Program-made: the position numbers and the translations under genes | Assembly (NCBI GenBank): GCA_047973085.1 | Contig: JBKEBI010000007.1 | Span: 1-31,868 of the forward strand | Reading direction: 5' to 3' | DNA: 31,868 nt | Source: JBKEDG01 sp047973085 | Lineage (GTDB): Bacteria; Bacillota_I; Bacilli_A; JBKEDG01 | The notes under the pieces: generated by a model | Databases searched by the model: none | What the model saw: the letters and a program-made list of their open reading frames with translations, nothing else | What the model was told of the DNA's origin: nothing | Part shown: positions 7,022 through 15,936 of the stretch, one piece after another | Layout of the letters: each line of letters starts with the position of its first letter | Numbering within the stretch: position 1 is the first letter of the stretch

Positions 7022-7687
7022 TCAATTTTTATCTTTTTCTAATAAAAACTCGGAAACTATAATGCCTTTACCCATTATATTTTCACATTTAAGTTTAGCA
7101 CTAAGTAAATAATATTCAATGTCAAGATTAAACTTTGATTTAGAGACAATTTCTTGTGCACGAACCATATCTTCACAATTTGAATATTGCATTAAATGAC
7201 TGTTGTTGACAATTCCAGTAATTTTTAATGAACTGTAATTATTAATATAATTTACTTTACTATCAAAACTAACAGTATTCATATTACCTTCACGATTAGC
7301 ATTAATTACATATAAGAAATTATACTCTCCATGATTTCGCTCAACTAAGTCCTCTAAAAATGAGGGTATCATTCTAAGCCCAACTTCACTACCTGCAAGA
7401 TCAATAATCAAGTGACTATTTTCATCTTTTATTGCATTATAAAAATTAGGAGCAAAGTGTGGAACATCAGTATTAGCATTTGATCCTAATACATTTCCTA
7501 ACAATTCTATTCCATTCTCATTAAGCATTGCCTCTTTTTCTCTAGATCTAAAATATACATTAACAACATCTAAATCAGCGACAAAAATCTTTCTATTTGA
7601 TTGTTTACTCAAGTATAGTGCATATTGTAAAGTAAACTCACTTTTTCCACTTCCATACAATCCAGTTATTATTGTAATTTGGGCCAT
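7022..7687 (-). CDS. P-loop ATP-binding protein leading the oxidoreductase operon
   Basis: A 221-aa protein starting MAQITIITGLYGSGKSEFT, where GLYGSGKS is a Walker A motif. Further features are FVADLDVVN after the first strand (Walker A'/switch-like, as in SIMIBI or MinD-like NTPases) and LIIDLAGSEVG, a plausible Walker B. The start at 7687 follows AGAGGTGG; the ATG at 7720 would precede that site. It is first in the operon, 11 bases ahead of the delta subunit, and a consensus -10 TATAAT sits at 7709-7714. Its role is unknown; assembly or cofactor loading of the iron-sulfur TPP enzyme is a guess from context. Ends in TGA, which shows that TGA is a stop codon in this genome. Confidence 0.85.
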   Translation of the reverse strand: MAQITIITGLYGSGKSEFTLQYALYLSKQSNRKIFVADLDVVNVYFRSREKEAMLNENGIELLGNVLGSNANTDVPHFAPNFYNAIKDENSHLIIDLAGSEVGLRMIPSFLEDLVERNHGEYNFLYVINANREGNMNTVSFDSKVNYINNYSSLKITGIVNNSHLMQYSNCEDMVRAQEIVSKSKFNLDIEYYLLSAKLKCENIMGKGIIVSEFLLEKDKN

Positions 7688-7708
7688 TACTCTACCACCT
7701 CTACACCT

Positions 7709-7714
7709 ATTATA
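7709..7714 (-). promoter_or_regulatory. -10 element of the oxidoreductase operon
   Basis: Minus-strand TATAAT, 22 bases before the P-loop start codon. The region where a -35 should be is a run of T with no clear TTGACA-like match, so this is a partial promoter call. Confidence 0.4.
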
Positions 7715-7763
7715 GCACAAAAACTTTCAAAAAAAAACTTCGAAATATCTATTTTAAGTAAAT

Positions 7764-7794
7764 TAAAAAAACGTGCATAATATTTGCACAGTTT
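7764..7794 (-). terminator. Terminator downstream of miaA
   Basis: On the minus strand GTGCA and TGCAC form a stem around AATATTA, with outer AAC/GTT pairing across a bulge, followed by a run of seven T. It lies seven bases after the miaA stop and before the oxidoreductase operon promoter. Confidence 0.78.
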
Positions 7795-7800
7795 CTAATA

Positions 7801-8658
7801 TTATTTATAAAAATGATTTTTGGAAAACTCAAACCTGTCAATTTTTTCACTATCAATCCATTCCACATCCATTTGATTTCTAAACCATGTATACTGTTTT
7901 TTAGCATATCGTCTTGAATTCCTTTTTATCAACTCAACCACCTCTTCAAAAGTTTTATTTTTTGAGTAATAATCAGCAAATTCTTTATAACCTATTGCTT
8001 TCATAGACTGCATTGAAAAATCTGCACCAACCATTAAAAGATTTTCAATTTCAGATTGTAAACCTTCTTCAAGCATTAAATCAACGCGCTGGTTTATACG
8101 ATTATATAACTTTTCTCTATCCATATTTATAGCATAAATAACAGTATCATATAAAATATCTCCAATAGGCTTAACATCTCCATTACTTTCTATGGCACGG
8201 ATTAGTCTTATTCTATTATTTATATGAATATTCTTAGCTCTAATTGGATCTATTTCTTCTAACATTTTCATCAGCTCTTCATTTGTATACATTGAAAAGT
8301 CCTTTTGTTCTACTTCACAAAATTTATAATCATATAAAATAGTTTTTAAATAATATCCACTTCCTCCAACTATAATCGGAATTTTATTTCTACCATTAAT
8401 TTCACTAATTTTTTCTCTAGCAAGTTTTTGATAATCTGCTACACTACATTCTTGATTAAAATCTAGAATTGAAAATAAGTGATGTGCAACACCTTCCATC
8501 TCTTCAGCTTTTATTTTTGCTGTACCAATATTTAACTGTTTATAAACTTGATATGCATCACCATTAATTATCTCACCATCAATAGCTTTTGCAAGCATAA
8601 TACTAAATTTTGTTTTTCCAACTCCAGTTGGTCCAGCAACAACAATAACTTTTTCCAT
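7801..8658 (-). CDS. miaA: tRNA dimethylallyltransferase
   Basis: Transfers a dimethylallyl group to N6 of A37 in tRNAs reading UNN codons. The 285-aa protein shows the P-loop GPTGVGKT at 9-16, the substrate-binding NGDAYQVYKQLNIGTAK segment (family DSxQVY..mdIGTAK, here with Ala for the usual Ser after Asp), VGGSGYYLK, and a C-terminal region with SMQSMKAIGYKEF and RRYAKKQYTWFRNQ. The length is slightly short but complete. It lies 12 bases downstream of mutL, as in many Bacillota, and is followed by a terminator. Identification is secure. Confidence 0.97.
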   Translation of the reverse strand: MEKVIVVAGPTGVGKTKFSIMLAKAIDGEIINGDAYQVYKQLNIGTAKIKAEEMEGVAHHLFSILDFNQECSVADYQKLAREKISEINGRNKIPIIVGGSGYYLKTILYDYKFCEVEQKDFSMYTNEELMKMLEEIDPIRAKNIHINNRIRLIRAIESNGDVKPIGDILYDTVIYAINMDREKLYNRINQRVDLMLEEGLQSEIENLLMVGADFSMQSMKAIGYKEFADYYSKNKTFEEVVELIKRNSRRYAKKQYTWFRNQMDVEWIDSEKIDRFEFSKNHFYK

Positions 8659-8670
8659 TCACACACCTCA

Positions 8671-10461
8671 TCAAACAATTCTTTTAAATAATTTTTCTAT
8701 TTCAGTTAAACTTAAACCTACAACAATTGGTCTTCCGTGGGGACAATGATATGGATTTCTACACTGAAATAACTTATCAATAATATATTCCATCTCTTGA
8801 ATATCAAGCCTAGAATTTGCTTTTAAACTTTCCCTACAACTCATCAACTCAATTACATCATCCTTTATCTCAAGCAATTCAATTGATTCTGAATTTAAAA
8901 TATTTTCAATAATCAAATCAATAACTTGCTCTTCACTACCTTTATCCACCCAAGATGGCACACCTCTAACAATGAAATCACTATTACCAAATTCTGAAAT
9001 ATCAATATTTAATTCACTTAGTTTATTTAAATTTTCTTTTATTATTAATGATTCATCAAGAGATTTAGAAATAACAATTGGTACTAATAAATCACTTATT
9101 GTATGATTAGTTTTAGAAAAATTATCCTGGTTCTTTTCATAATTTATTCTCTCAACTGCAGCATGTTGATCAATTAGTATAAGCTCATCTTCTGCTTGAG
9201 CAAGTATATAAGTTCCATTAAACTGTCCAATAGGTTCATATAATATAGATTTTTTTTCAGTACTTGTCTCTACTAAACCAAAAGAATCTTCCTTTGTGTC
9301 ATTCACTTCTTTAATTACCATATCATTACTTAAACCAGATATTTGCTCATCTTCTTTTACTCTTTTATATTCAAACTCTTTTTCAAATTTATTAACTGCG
9401 TTACTTGCTTCTCTAGATAAATCAAATTGTTGAGGAAGTACTTTGGGCTCTACAGTTTTTGAATAATTTACTTTATGATTTGAATCTATCAAAAATTCTT
9501 TGATGCTTTTTGAAATAAGATCTATAACCTCTTCATTTTTAGAAAACTTTATTTCATACTTATTTGGATGAATATTTACATCAATTAATTCAGGTTCTAT
9601 TTCGATATTTATAATGCAAAACGGATACCTATTACGAGGCATATAGTCCTTAAATTCATCTAGAATTGCTTTTATAATTAAGGGACAATTAACAACACGC
9701 TTATTTACAAAAACACTCATATAATTTTTATTTGAACGTTGAAAAGCTGGTTTTGCAATAAACATTTTCACTTTTACTTCTGAAGTTTCTGCATTCACTT
9801 CCTGCAAATTTTTCACAATCTCCATTGAATAAATATCACGAATAGCTCTCAAATAATCTCCACTACCACTAGTTTCAATAATAGCCTTCCCATCATTCAT
9901 TAATTTAAATACAATATTTGGATTAGAAAGTGCGCATTTACTAATATACTCAATTATCTTAGCACTTTCACTATATAAATTTTTAATGTATTTTAAACGT
10001 GCAGGAGTATTATAAAACAATTTTGTAACCGTAACCGTAGTTCCTCTTCGGAAACTACTTGGTACACATTTTAGAATTTCTCCAGCCTCAATTTCAAGAA
10101 GAGTACTTTCATCTCCATTACAAGTTTCTAAAAACACATTACTAACTGCTGCAATAGAGCTAAGTGCCTCTCCTCTAAATCCTAGAGTTGCAATTTTAAA
10201 TAACATTTCATCACTAGTAAGTTTACTACTTGCATGGCGACTACAACAAAGCAATGCATCTTCTTTATCCATACCCACTCCATCATCAACAACACTTATA
10301 TAATCAACTCCACTATTTTTTAATGTTATATAAATTTTACTACTGCCTGCATCAATACTATTTTCTACCAACTCTTTTACTACACTTAAAGGTCTTTCTA
10401 CTACTTCTCCTGCAGCAATTTTATTAGCCAAATTTTCACTCATAATTTTTATTTGTCCCAT
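8671..10461 (-). CDS. mutL: DNA mismatch repair protein MutL
   Basis: Couples mismatch recognition by MutS to strand incision. The 596-aa protein has the GHKL ATPase domain with AAGEVVERP, VDDGVGM and TLGFRGEALSSIAAVS, followed by a low-complexity linker at about 330-400. The C-terminal domain has the endonuclease metal motif DQHAAVERINYE at about 428-440 plus SCRESLKAN and CPHGRP, so this is a nicking MutL, as in organisms without MutH. The start at 10461 follows AGGAGG. mutS is not in the window; miaA follows. The ribosome site lies in the tail of the upstream terminator, which raises a question about its promoter. Confidence 0.97.
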   Translation of the reverse strand: MGQIKIMSENLANKIAAGEVVERPLSVVKELVENSIDAGSSKIYITLKNSGVDYISVVDDGVGMDKEDALLCCSRHASSKLTSDEMLFKIATLGFRGEALSSIAAVSNVFLETCNGDESTLLEIEAGEILKCVPSSFRRGTTVTVTKLFYNTPARLKYIKNLYSESAKIIEYISKCALSNPNIVFKLMNDGKAIIETSGSGDYLRAIRDIYSMEIVKNLQEVNAETSEVKVKMFIAKPAFQRSNKNYMSVFVNKRVVNCPLIIKAILDEFKDYMPRNRYPFCIINIEIEPELIDVNIHPNKYEIKFSKNEEVIDLISKSIKEFLIDSNHKVNYSKTVEPKVLPQQFDLSREASNAVNKFEKEFEYKRVKEDEQISGLSNDMVIKEVNDTKEDSFGLVETSTEKKSILYEPIGQFNGTYILAQAEDELILIDQHAAVERINYEKNQDNFSKTNHTISDLLVPIVISKSLDESLIIKENLNKLSELNIDISEFGNSDFIVRGVPSWVDKGSEEQVIDLIIENILNSESIELLEIKDDVIELMSCRESLKANSRLDIQEMEYIIDKLFQCRNPYHCPHGRPIVVGLSLTEIEKLFKRIV

Positions 10462-10473
10462 GATATCCTCCTA

Positions 10474-10499
10474 TAAAAAAATAATTAGCAGCAGCTAAT
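10474..10499 (-). terminator. Terminator at the end of the DUF402 gene, next to mutL
   Basis: ATTAGC (10484-10489) pairs with GCTAAT (10494-10499) around AGCA. On the minus strand this is followed by TA and then a run of seven T. The stop codon of the DUF402 gene (10495-10497) is inside the stem. Its end is only about 13 bases from the mutL start. Confidence 0.75.
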
Positions 10500-11016
10500 C
10501 ATTCTTTACATTCTCATAATAACTTAATGCAATCTCATCAGAAAATGGAAAAACCGCTTCCTTGTATAAATCAACCACATGATCAATTGTATCTAAAACA
10601 ACTCTTTCAACTTTTTTAGAATAGCCCATAGAATATTTATGACAATAAAACTCATTTATATCCATGATTTTGTATTTGCCATTTCTAAAAGTCTTCAAAT
10701 CTAAATCATAGTCTATATACTTTATACAACCATTATCAAAAATACATGGACTACTAATATTAGTATAGTAATATACTCCATCTTTTCTAAGCATTGCAAT
10801 GACGTTATACCACTTCTGATAAAAGAAGTATAATATCGCTGGTTCTTTAGTATACCAAACTCGTTTTGTGGCTTCTTCAACTCTTGTTTTTTCTGTACAT
10901 ACAACAATTTTTTCTTCATCAACTTCAATAACTCGTGCACTGTCCCAAACTCGATGGATGCTTCCATTATGCTTAAATGACATTATATTTACTGTATCAT
11001 TTTTTTTAATACCCAT
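10495..11016 (-). CDS. DUF402 nucleoside tri-/diphosphatase (YgaC/Ntdp family)
   Basis: A 173-aa protein of the DUF402 family, related to B. subtilis YgaC and S. aureus Ntdp, which hydrolyse nucleoside tri- and diphosphates with divalent metal. Recognisable parts are FKHNGSIHRVW near the N-terminus, VWYTKEPAILYF, KWYNVIAMLRKDGVYYYTN, then SSPCIFDNGCIKYIDYDLD, which carries the acidic metal-binding residues, and a C-terminal helix. The start at 11016 (MGIKKNDT) is preceded by GGGGGATG; the ATG at 11049 lies upstream of that site. A -10 TATAAT is at 11036-11041. It ends in a terminator next to mutL. Confidence 0.9.
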   Translation of the reverse strand: MGIKKNDTVNIMSFKHNGSIHRVWDSARVIEVDEEKIVVCTEKTRVEEATKRVWYTKEPAILYFFYQKWYNVIAMLRKDGVYYYTNISSPCIFDNGCIKYIDYDLDLKTFRNGKYKIMDINEFYCHKYSMGYSKKVERVVLDTIDHVVDLYKEAVFPFSDEIALSYYENVKND

Positions 11017-11329
11017 ATTAATCACATCCCCCTTAATTATATCATACATTTATATAAAATTGAAATTATTTTCATTAAACATAAGCTTAAAACAAGAAAA
11101 ATCATCGTTAATAATTTACTATTAGATTTTATACTATTAATACAAACTGTATATAAATTAGTAATGAATTATTATATTATAATTGCTAATATTTCACTTA
11201 CAATAGTTTCTTAATTTCTACAAATATATTTTAAAGTACTACCTTTATTATACTTCTTATTATTTATTTCAAAATTTAAACAAAATTACAATAAAAAGAA
11301 GTAGCTATAAAAGCTACCTCTAAGTTATT
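11017..11329. other. AT-rich intergenic region between DUF402 gene and nifJ
   Basis: No coding frame is supported on either strand. The right end holds the nifJ terminator (11292-11321) and the left end holds the DUF402 -10 element (11036-11041) and ribosome site. The middle, about 11060-11285, is AT-rich with scattered short inverted repeats. I see no gene or conserved RNA in it. Confidence 0.5.
11292..11321 (-). terminator. Terminator of nifJ
   Basis: On the minus strand AGAGGTAGCT and AGCTACTTCT form a 10-bp stem (one G-U pair) around TTTAT, followed by TTTTATT. It begins nine bases after the nifJ stop codon. Confidence 0.85.
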
Positions 11330-14300
11330 TTAGTATTCAAGAGATGCTAAACGTTGATAGTAGTTATAACGCTTCTTAGCCTCTTTCATATTACCTTCAA
11401 GAAGTTGTTCAACTTTTTCAGGATTAATTGTATTAAGTGCTGCATATCTATTTTCACTTAATAAATGATCTTTATAAGCATCCCAATTTGGTTCTTTTGA
11501 ATCAAGAACTAAAGGATTTTTCCCTTCTTCTTCTAAAGCTGGATTATATCTAAATGTTAACCAATAACCTGCATCAACAGCATTTTTTTCCTGAGAAATA
11601 GAATTTCCAAGTCCACCTTTAATTTGATGTGCAATACATGGAGAGTATGCAATTACAATTGATGGTCCTTTATGTTCTTCTGCTTCTTTAATAGACTTCA
11701 AGAATTGATTTTGGTTATGTCCAAGAGCACATTGTGCAACATAAACATGTCCATAACTCATAGCAATAGCTGCTAAATCTTTCTTCTTTCCACCCTTACC
11801 AGCTGCAGTAAATGCTGCAATTGATCCAGTTGGAGATGACTTAGAACTTTGTCCACCAGTATTTGAATAAACCTCAGTATCTAATACAAGAATGTTAATA
11901 TCTAAATTATTAGCTATAACATGGTCTAAACCACCATAACCAATATCATATGCCCATCCGTCTCCACCGAATGCCCATACTGATTTCTTAACAATCTGAT
12001 CTTCATGTTCTAAAATAGCATTAGCCCAATCAGAACCATTTTCCTTAAGTAATTTAACAAGCTCAGGACGAACTTTAGCAGTAATTTCTGCATTACTTCT
12101 ATTTTCCATCCATTCTTTCATTAAAGTTTGTAATTCACTACTTGCACTATCCATATTATCTGCCATGAATGTATGAATCTTATTTCTAAGAGTTTCACTA
12201 GCAACTGCCATACCAAATCCAAACTCTGCATTATCTTCAAATAACGAGTTTGCCCATGCTGGACCATGTCCCTCATGATTAGTTGTATATGGAGTAACCG
12301 GTGCACTACCACCATAGATAGAAGAACATCCAGTAGCATTAGCAATAATCATTCTATCTCCAAATAATTGAGTAACTGCCTTAACATATGGAGTTTCACC
12401 ACAACCAGCACAAGCTCCTGAGAACTCAAATAGTGGTTTAGCAAATTGTGATCCTTTAACCGTATTTAAACCGTATACATCTGTTTTGATTGATACATTA
12501 TTTGTATCAAATAAGTAAGCAGCATTTTCAACTTCATGCATTTCATCTGCAATTGGGGCCATTTCAAGTGCCTTAACACCTTTCTTACCTGGACAAACGT
12601 TAACACAAACCTTACATCCTGTACAGTCAAGTGTAGAAACTTGAATTCTGTATTGAAGACCAGCTGCATCTTTACCAATTGCATCAAGTGTAGCAAATTC
12701 TTGTGGTGCATTCTTCTTTTCTTCTTCAGTAAGTAGGAATGGACGAATTACTGCATGTGGACATACATACGCACACTGATTACATTGAATACAATTATCT
12801 TCAATCCAATTAGGTACAAAATCAGCAATACCACGCTTTTCATAAGCAGTAGTTCCTACTTCAAATGTTCCATCTTCATATCCTTCAAACGCACTTACTG
12901 GTAAATCATAACCCTTAATTGCATTTACAGGATCTACAATATTCTTAACAAAATCAGGACGATTAGCATCAACACTATCACTCTCATCTATTAAATTAGC
13001 CCATGATGGATCAATTTCAACTTCTACTAACTTAGAAGCTCCAGACTCAATTGCCTTAATGTTAAGTTCAACTATTCCACGACCTTTTCTTCCATATAAT
13101 TTCTCAACATATTCCTTCATATACTTTTCTGCATCTGCATATGGCATAATTTGCTCATTTAACTTAAAGAATGCACTTTGCATAATTGTATTTGTTCTAT
13201 TTCCAAGTCCGATTTCTAATGCTAAATTAACTGCATCAATAATATAGAACTTAGCTTTCTTTTGCGCCAATTGACGTTTAACCTTATTTGGCATAAACTC
13301 AACTATTTCTTCCGGACTCATAATTGTATTTAATAAGAATGTTCCACCATCTCTAAGTCCCTCAACCATATCATACTTATCTAAGTATGCATCACGAGAG
13401 CATGAAACAAAACTTGGTTTACTTACTAAATATGTACTTCTAATTGGATTAGCACCAAATCTTAAATGAGAGCGTGTAACCCCTCCTGATTTCTTAGAAT
13501 CATATGCAAAATATGCTTGAGCATATAAATCAGTTTGCTCACCAATTATTTTAATAGTATTCTTATTAGCACCAATTGTACCATCACTACCTAAACCAAA
13601 GAATAAACATTCTGTAACATCTTTATCTGCAGCATCAAATGAATGATCCACATCTAAACTTAAATGGGTAACATCATCAATAATACCTACAGTAAATGGA
13701 TGCTTCATTTCTCCAGCTAAATTATCATATACAGCTTTCATTTGTGCTGGAGTAGTATCTTTTGAACTAAGTCCATATCTACCACCAATAATTTCTGGCT
13801 TCTCTTCTTTACCATTATAAAGAGCAACTACATCTAAATATAATGGTTCTCCAAGCGCACCTGGTTCTTTAGTACGATCAAGCACTGCAATCTTCTTAAC
13901 AGATTTTGGAAGTGCCTTAAAGAAATACTCTGAACTAAACGGACGGTATAAATGAACAGTTAATAAACCAATCTTGCGTCCTTCTCCTACTAATACATCA
14001 ATTGTTTCTTTAATAGCCTCAGTAACAGACCCCATTGCTATAATAATATCTGTTGCTTCACTATCTCCATAGAATACAAATGGAGCATACTCTCTACCAG
14101 TAACTTTTGAAATTTCGCTCATATAATCAGCAACGATATTAGGCACTGCTTCATAAAACTTATTTGAAATTTCTCTTGTTTGGAAATAAATATCATCATT
14201 TTGTGCAGAACCTCTCATTACTGGATGTTCTGGATTTAATGCATTTTCACGATATCTTTTAACAGCATCCCAATCAAGTAAATTACGATAAACTTCATAA

Positions 14301-14860
14301 TCCATAACTTCTACTTTTTGAATTTCATGAGAAGTTCTAAATCCATCAAAGAAATGTAGAAATGGTACACGACCCTTAATTGCACTTAAATGAGCAATTC
14401 CTCCTAAATCCATAGTCTCTTGAACAGACCCTGATGCAAGCATAGCATAACCTGTCATTCTTGCTGCATATACATCTTGATGATCCCCAAAGATAGATAA
14501 TGCCTGTGCCGCAATACTACGAGCTGAAACGTGAATTACACTCGGTAACAATTCTCCTGCCATCTTATACATGTTTGGCACTTTTAAAAGTAGCCCTTGT
14601 GATGCAGTGTAAGTTGTTGTTAGAGCACCTGCTTGAAGTGACCCATGAACTGTACCAGCCGCTCCCGCTTCTGATTGCATTTCTACAACATTTACTACCG
14701 AACCAAATAAGTTTTTCATACCTTGTGAAGCCCAAACATCTACTTTTTCTGCCATTGGACTTGAAGGTGTGATAGGATAGATACCAGCAACTTCTGTAAA
14801 TGCATAAGAAGTATGAGCTGCTGCTTCATTTCCATCCATTGATCTAAAAATTTTCTTCAT
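11330..14860 (-). CDS. nifJ: Pyruvate:ferredoxin (flavodoxin) oxidoreductase, single chain
   Basis: Oxidises pyruvate plus CoA to acetyl-CoA and CO2, reducing ferredoxin or flavodoxin. At 1176 aa all domains are fused, the standard length. The N-terminal pyrimidine domain has TEVAGIYPITPSSPM and VEMQSEAGAAG; the middle has the gamma-like domain with FFGLGSDGTIGANKN. Two [4Fe-4S] motifs follow near 687 (CIQCNQCAYVCP) and 743 (CTGCKVCVNVCP). A further cluster/TPP region starts with CAGCGETPY near 815, and the TPP motif GGDGWAYDIGYGGLDH is near 960-975. The ATG at 14860 has AAGGAGG upstream, and a -10 TATAAT is at 14896-14901. Monocistronic. It marks the organism as an anaerobe that makes acetyl-CoA without pyruvate dehydrogenase, though absence of the latter is not shown here. 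Confidence 0.98.
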   Translation of the reverse strand: MKKIFRSMDGNEAAAHTSYAFTEVAGIYPITPSSPMAEKVDVWASQGMKNLFGSVVNVVEMQSEAGAAGTVHGSLQAGALTTTYTASQGLLLKVPNMYKMAGELLPSVIHVSARSIAAQALSIFGDHQDVYAARMTGYAMLASGSVQETMDLGGIAHLSAIKGRVPFLHFFDGFRTSHEIQKVEVMDYEVYRNLLDWDAVKRYRENALNPEHPVMRGSAQNDDIYFQTREISNKFYEAVPNIVADYMSEISKVTGREYAPFVFYGDSEATDIIIAMGSVTEAIKETIDVLVGEGRKIGLLTVHLYRPFSSEYFFKALPKSVKKIAVLDRTKEPGALGEPLYLDVVALYNGKEEKPEIIGGRYGLSSKDTTPAQMKAVYDNLAGEMKHPFTVGIIDDVTHLSLDVDHSFDAADKDVTECLFFGLGSDGTIGANKNTIKIIGEQTDLYAQAYFAYDSKKSGGVTRSHLRFGANPIRSTYLVSKPSFVSCSRDAYLDKYDMVEGLRDGGTFLLNTIMSPEEIVEFMPNKVKRQLAQKKAKFYIIDAVNLALEIGLGNRTNTIMQSAFFKLNEQIMPYADAEKYMKEYVEKLYGRKGRGIVELNIKAIESGASKLVEVEIDPSWANLIDESDSVDANRPDFVKNIVDPVNAIKGYDLPVSAFEGYEDGTFEVGTTAYEKRGIADFVPNWIEDNCIQCNQCAYVCPHAVIRPFLLTEEEKKNAPQEFATLDAIGKDAAGLQYRIQVSTLDCTGCKVCVNVCPGKKGVKALEMAPIADEMHEVENAAYLFDTNNVSIKTDVYGLNTVKGSQFAKPLFEFSGACAGCGETPYVKAVTQLFGDRMIIANATGCSSIYGGSAPVTPYTTNHEGHGPAWANSLFEDNAEFGFGMAVASETLRNKIHTFMADNMDSASSELQTLMKEWMENRSNAEITAKVRPELVKLLKENGSDWANAILEHEDQIVKKSVWAFGGDGWAYDIGYGGLDHVIANNLDINILVLDTEVYSNTGGQSSKSSPTGSIAAFTAAGKGGKKKDLAAIAMSYGHVYVAQCALGHNQNQFLKSIKEAEEHKGPSIVIAYSPCIAHQIKGGLGNSISQEKNAVDAGYWLTFRYNPALEEEGKNPLVLDSKEPNWDAYKDHLLSENRYAALNTINPEKVEQLLEGNMKEAKKRYNYYQRLASLEY

Positions 14861-14895
14861 TAATGTAGCCTCCTTTTATTTTTATCTGCTACTAA

Positions 14896-14901
14896 ATTAT
14901 A
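14896..14901 (-). promoter_or_regulatory. -10 element of nifJ
   Basis: Minus-strand TATAAT, 35 bases before the nifJ start codon. A T-rich -35 region is present but has no clear consensus. The rest of 14861-14975 contains only the ribosome-binding site and AT-rich DNA; I see no terminator for the VanY-like remnant ending at 14976. Confidence 0.4.
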
Positions 14902-14975
14902 ACATATTTTATACAAAAAAACACCTAAAAAATGTAAAAGCATAAATAAATTTTCACTATTAATTATTTTAATTT

Positions 14976-15896
14976 TTACTGTTTTAAATAAATATACTCC
15001 TCTAAACTAACCTGCAGATTATATAACTCAACACTAACATCACCTACATATCTAAAGTGCCCTTCCTCTTCATAACCACACACATTGAAATACTCATTTT
15101 TATATCTTAAAACAAATCCATGTCTACTCGCAATCTCTTCAACAAGATTATTGTAATTATAATCATACTGGATATTAATAGCTAACCCAGTGGCATGTTC
15201 ATCAAATAAATCTCTTTTCTCAAAACTTTCAATTACCTCATATGAAATATTAACATCACTAATTTCTTCAAGAAAAGCTTTAAAATTATTGCACATCTCT
15301 ATACTAAATACATAATAACCCATACAATAGTTCAAATTGGCATTAAAATCACCTAACATATTATATTTATTGATAACTACTAATTCATCCACCTTATTTT
15401 TTATACTATAATCTGTATATTCTTTTAAATCATGATTTAGATTAACATTTAAAATCACTTTTTCTCCTTCATAATTTAGATATCTTTCTAAATTACTATC
15501 AATAAATTTCTCATTTGCTACAAACTCTAATATTCTCTCAAAATTATTTTCACTAACAAGTAAATAATCAAAGTCATATTATAGCAATTTTAAAATTTCT
15601 GATTTAGTGTAAAACTTCGCAAAAAAATTCACTCTTAAAATATCTACACTACAATCACTAATTTCTTTATATATTTCAAGATTATTAACTATAAAATTAT
15701 CATTATGAGCATAGCAATCTATATATTCATAGTACTTATCAACTATAATTTTATTAGACGTAATGCTACTATATGACTTACCACTATAGCTGTAAATGTT
15801 ACTCTTCATCACATAATCATAACTAGGATTGTATAAATTGGTAATTACTACACCAATGCATAATGAAACAACAAAAAATGGAATATAAACTTTCAT
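14976..15896 (-). pseudogene. Decaying VanY-type D-Ala-D-Ala carboxypeptidase (M15 family)
   Basis: The ATG at 15896 follows AGAGGTG and begins a membrane anchor (VYIPFFVVSLCIGVVITNL). The frame stops at TAA 15579-15581 after 105 residues, then continues open in the same frame for 200 residues to TAA at 14976. The second part has DELVVINKYN, the VanY-like LVNKYN segment, then EHATGLAIN and YEEEGHFRYVG. In active M15B enzymes these read SxHxxGxAxD and ExWHFRYVG. The His of each motif survives, but the Asp is Asn and EPWH has become EEGH. The SGYRS region between them is missing or unrecognisable. So besides the nonsense codon, metal-binding and catalytic parts are eroded. It follows ftsK by 40 bases. 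It may once have trimmed peptidoglycan stem peptides at the cell surface. Confidence 0.78.
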
Positions 15897-15936
15897 ATAA
15901 TCACCTCTAGTCTATATTCCATATTAATTAATTTAA

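Noticed and set aside
11060..11285. Small genes in the AT-rich gap before nifJ
   Set aside because: Frames of at most about 20 codons with no ribosome site; composition is that of intergenic DNA.
12121..12736. Several open frames within nifJ on both strands
   Set aside because: All overlap the intact 1176-aa oxidoreductase and lack any recognisable domain or ribosome site.
3820..15896. TAA read as an amino acid in the SAP and VanY-like genes
   Set aside because: TAA ends guaA, hutU, nifJ and most other genes here, and the VanY-like gene has other signs of decay, so nonsense mutation is simpler than recoding.
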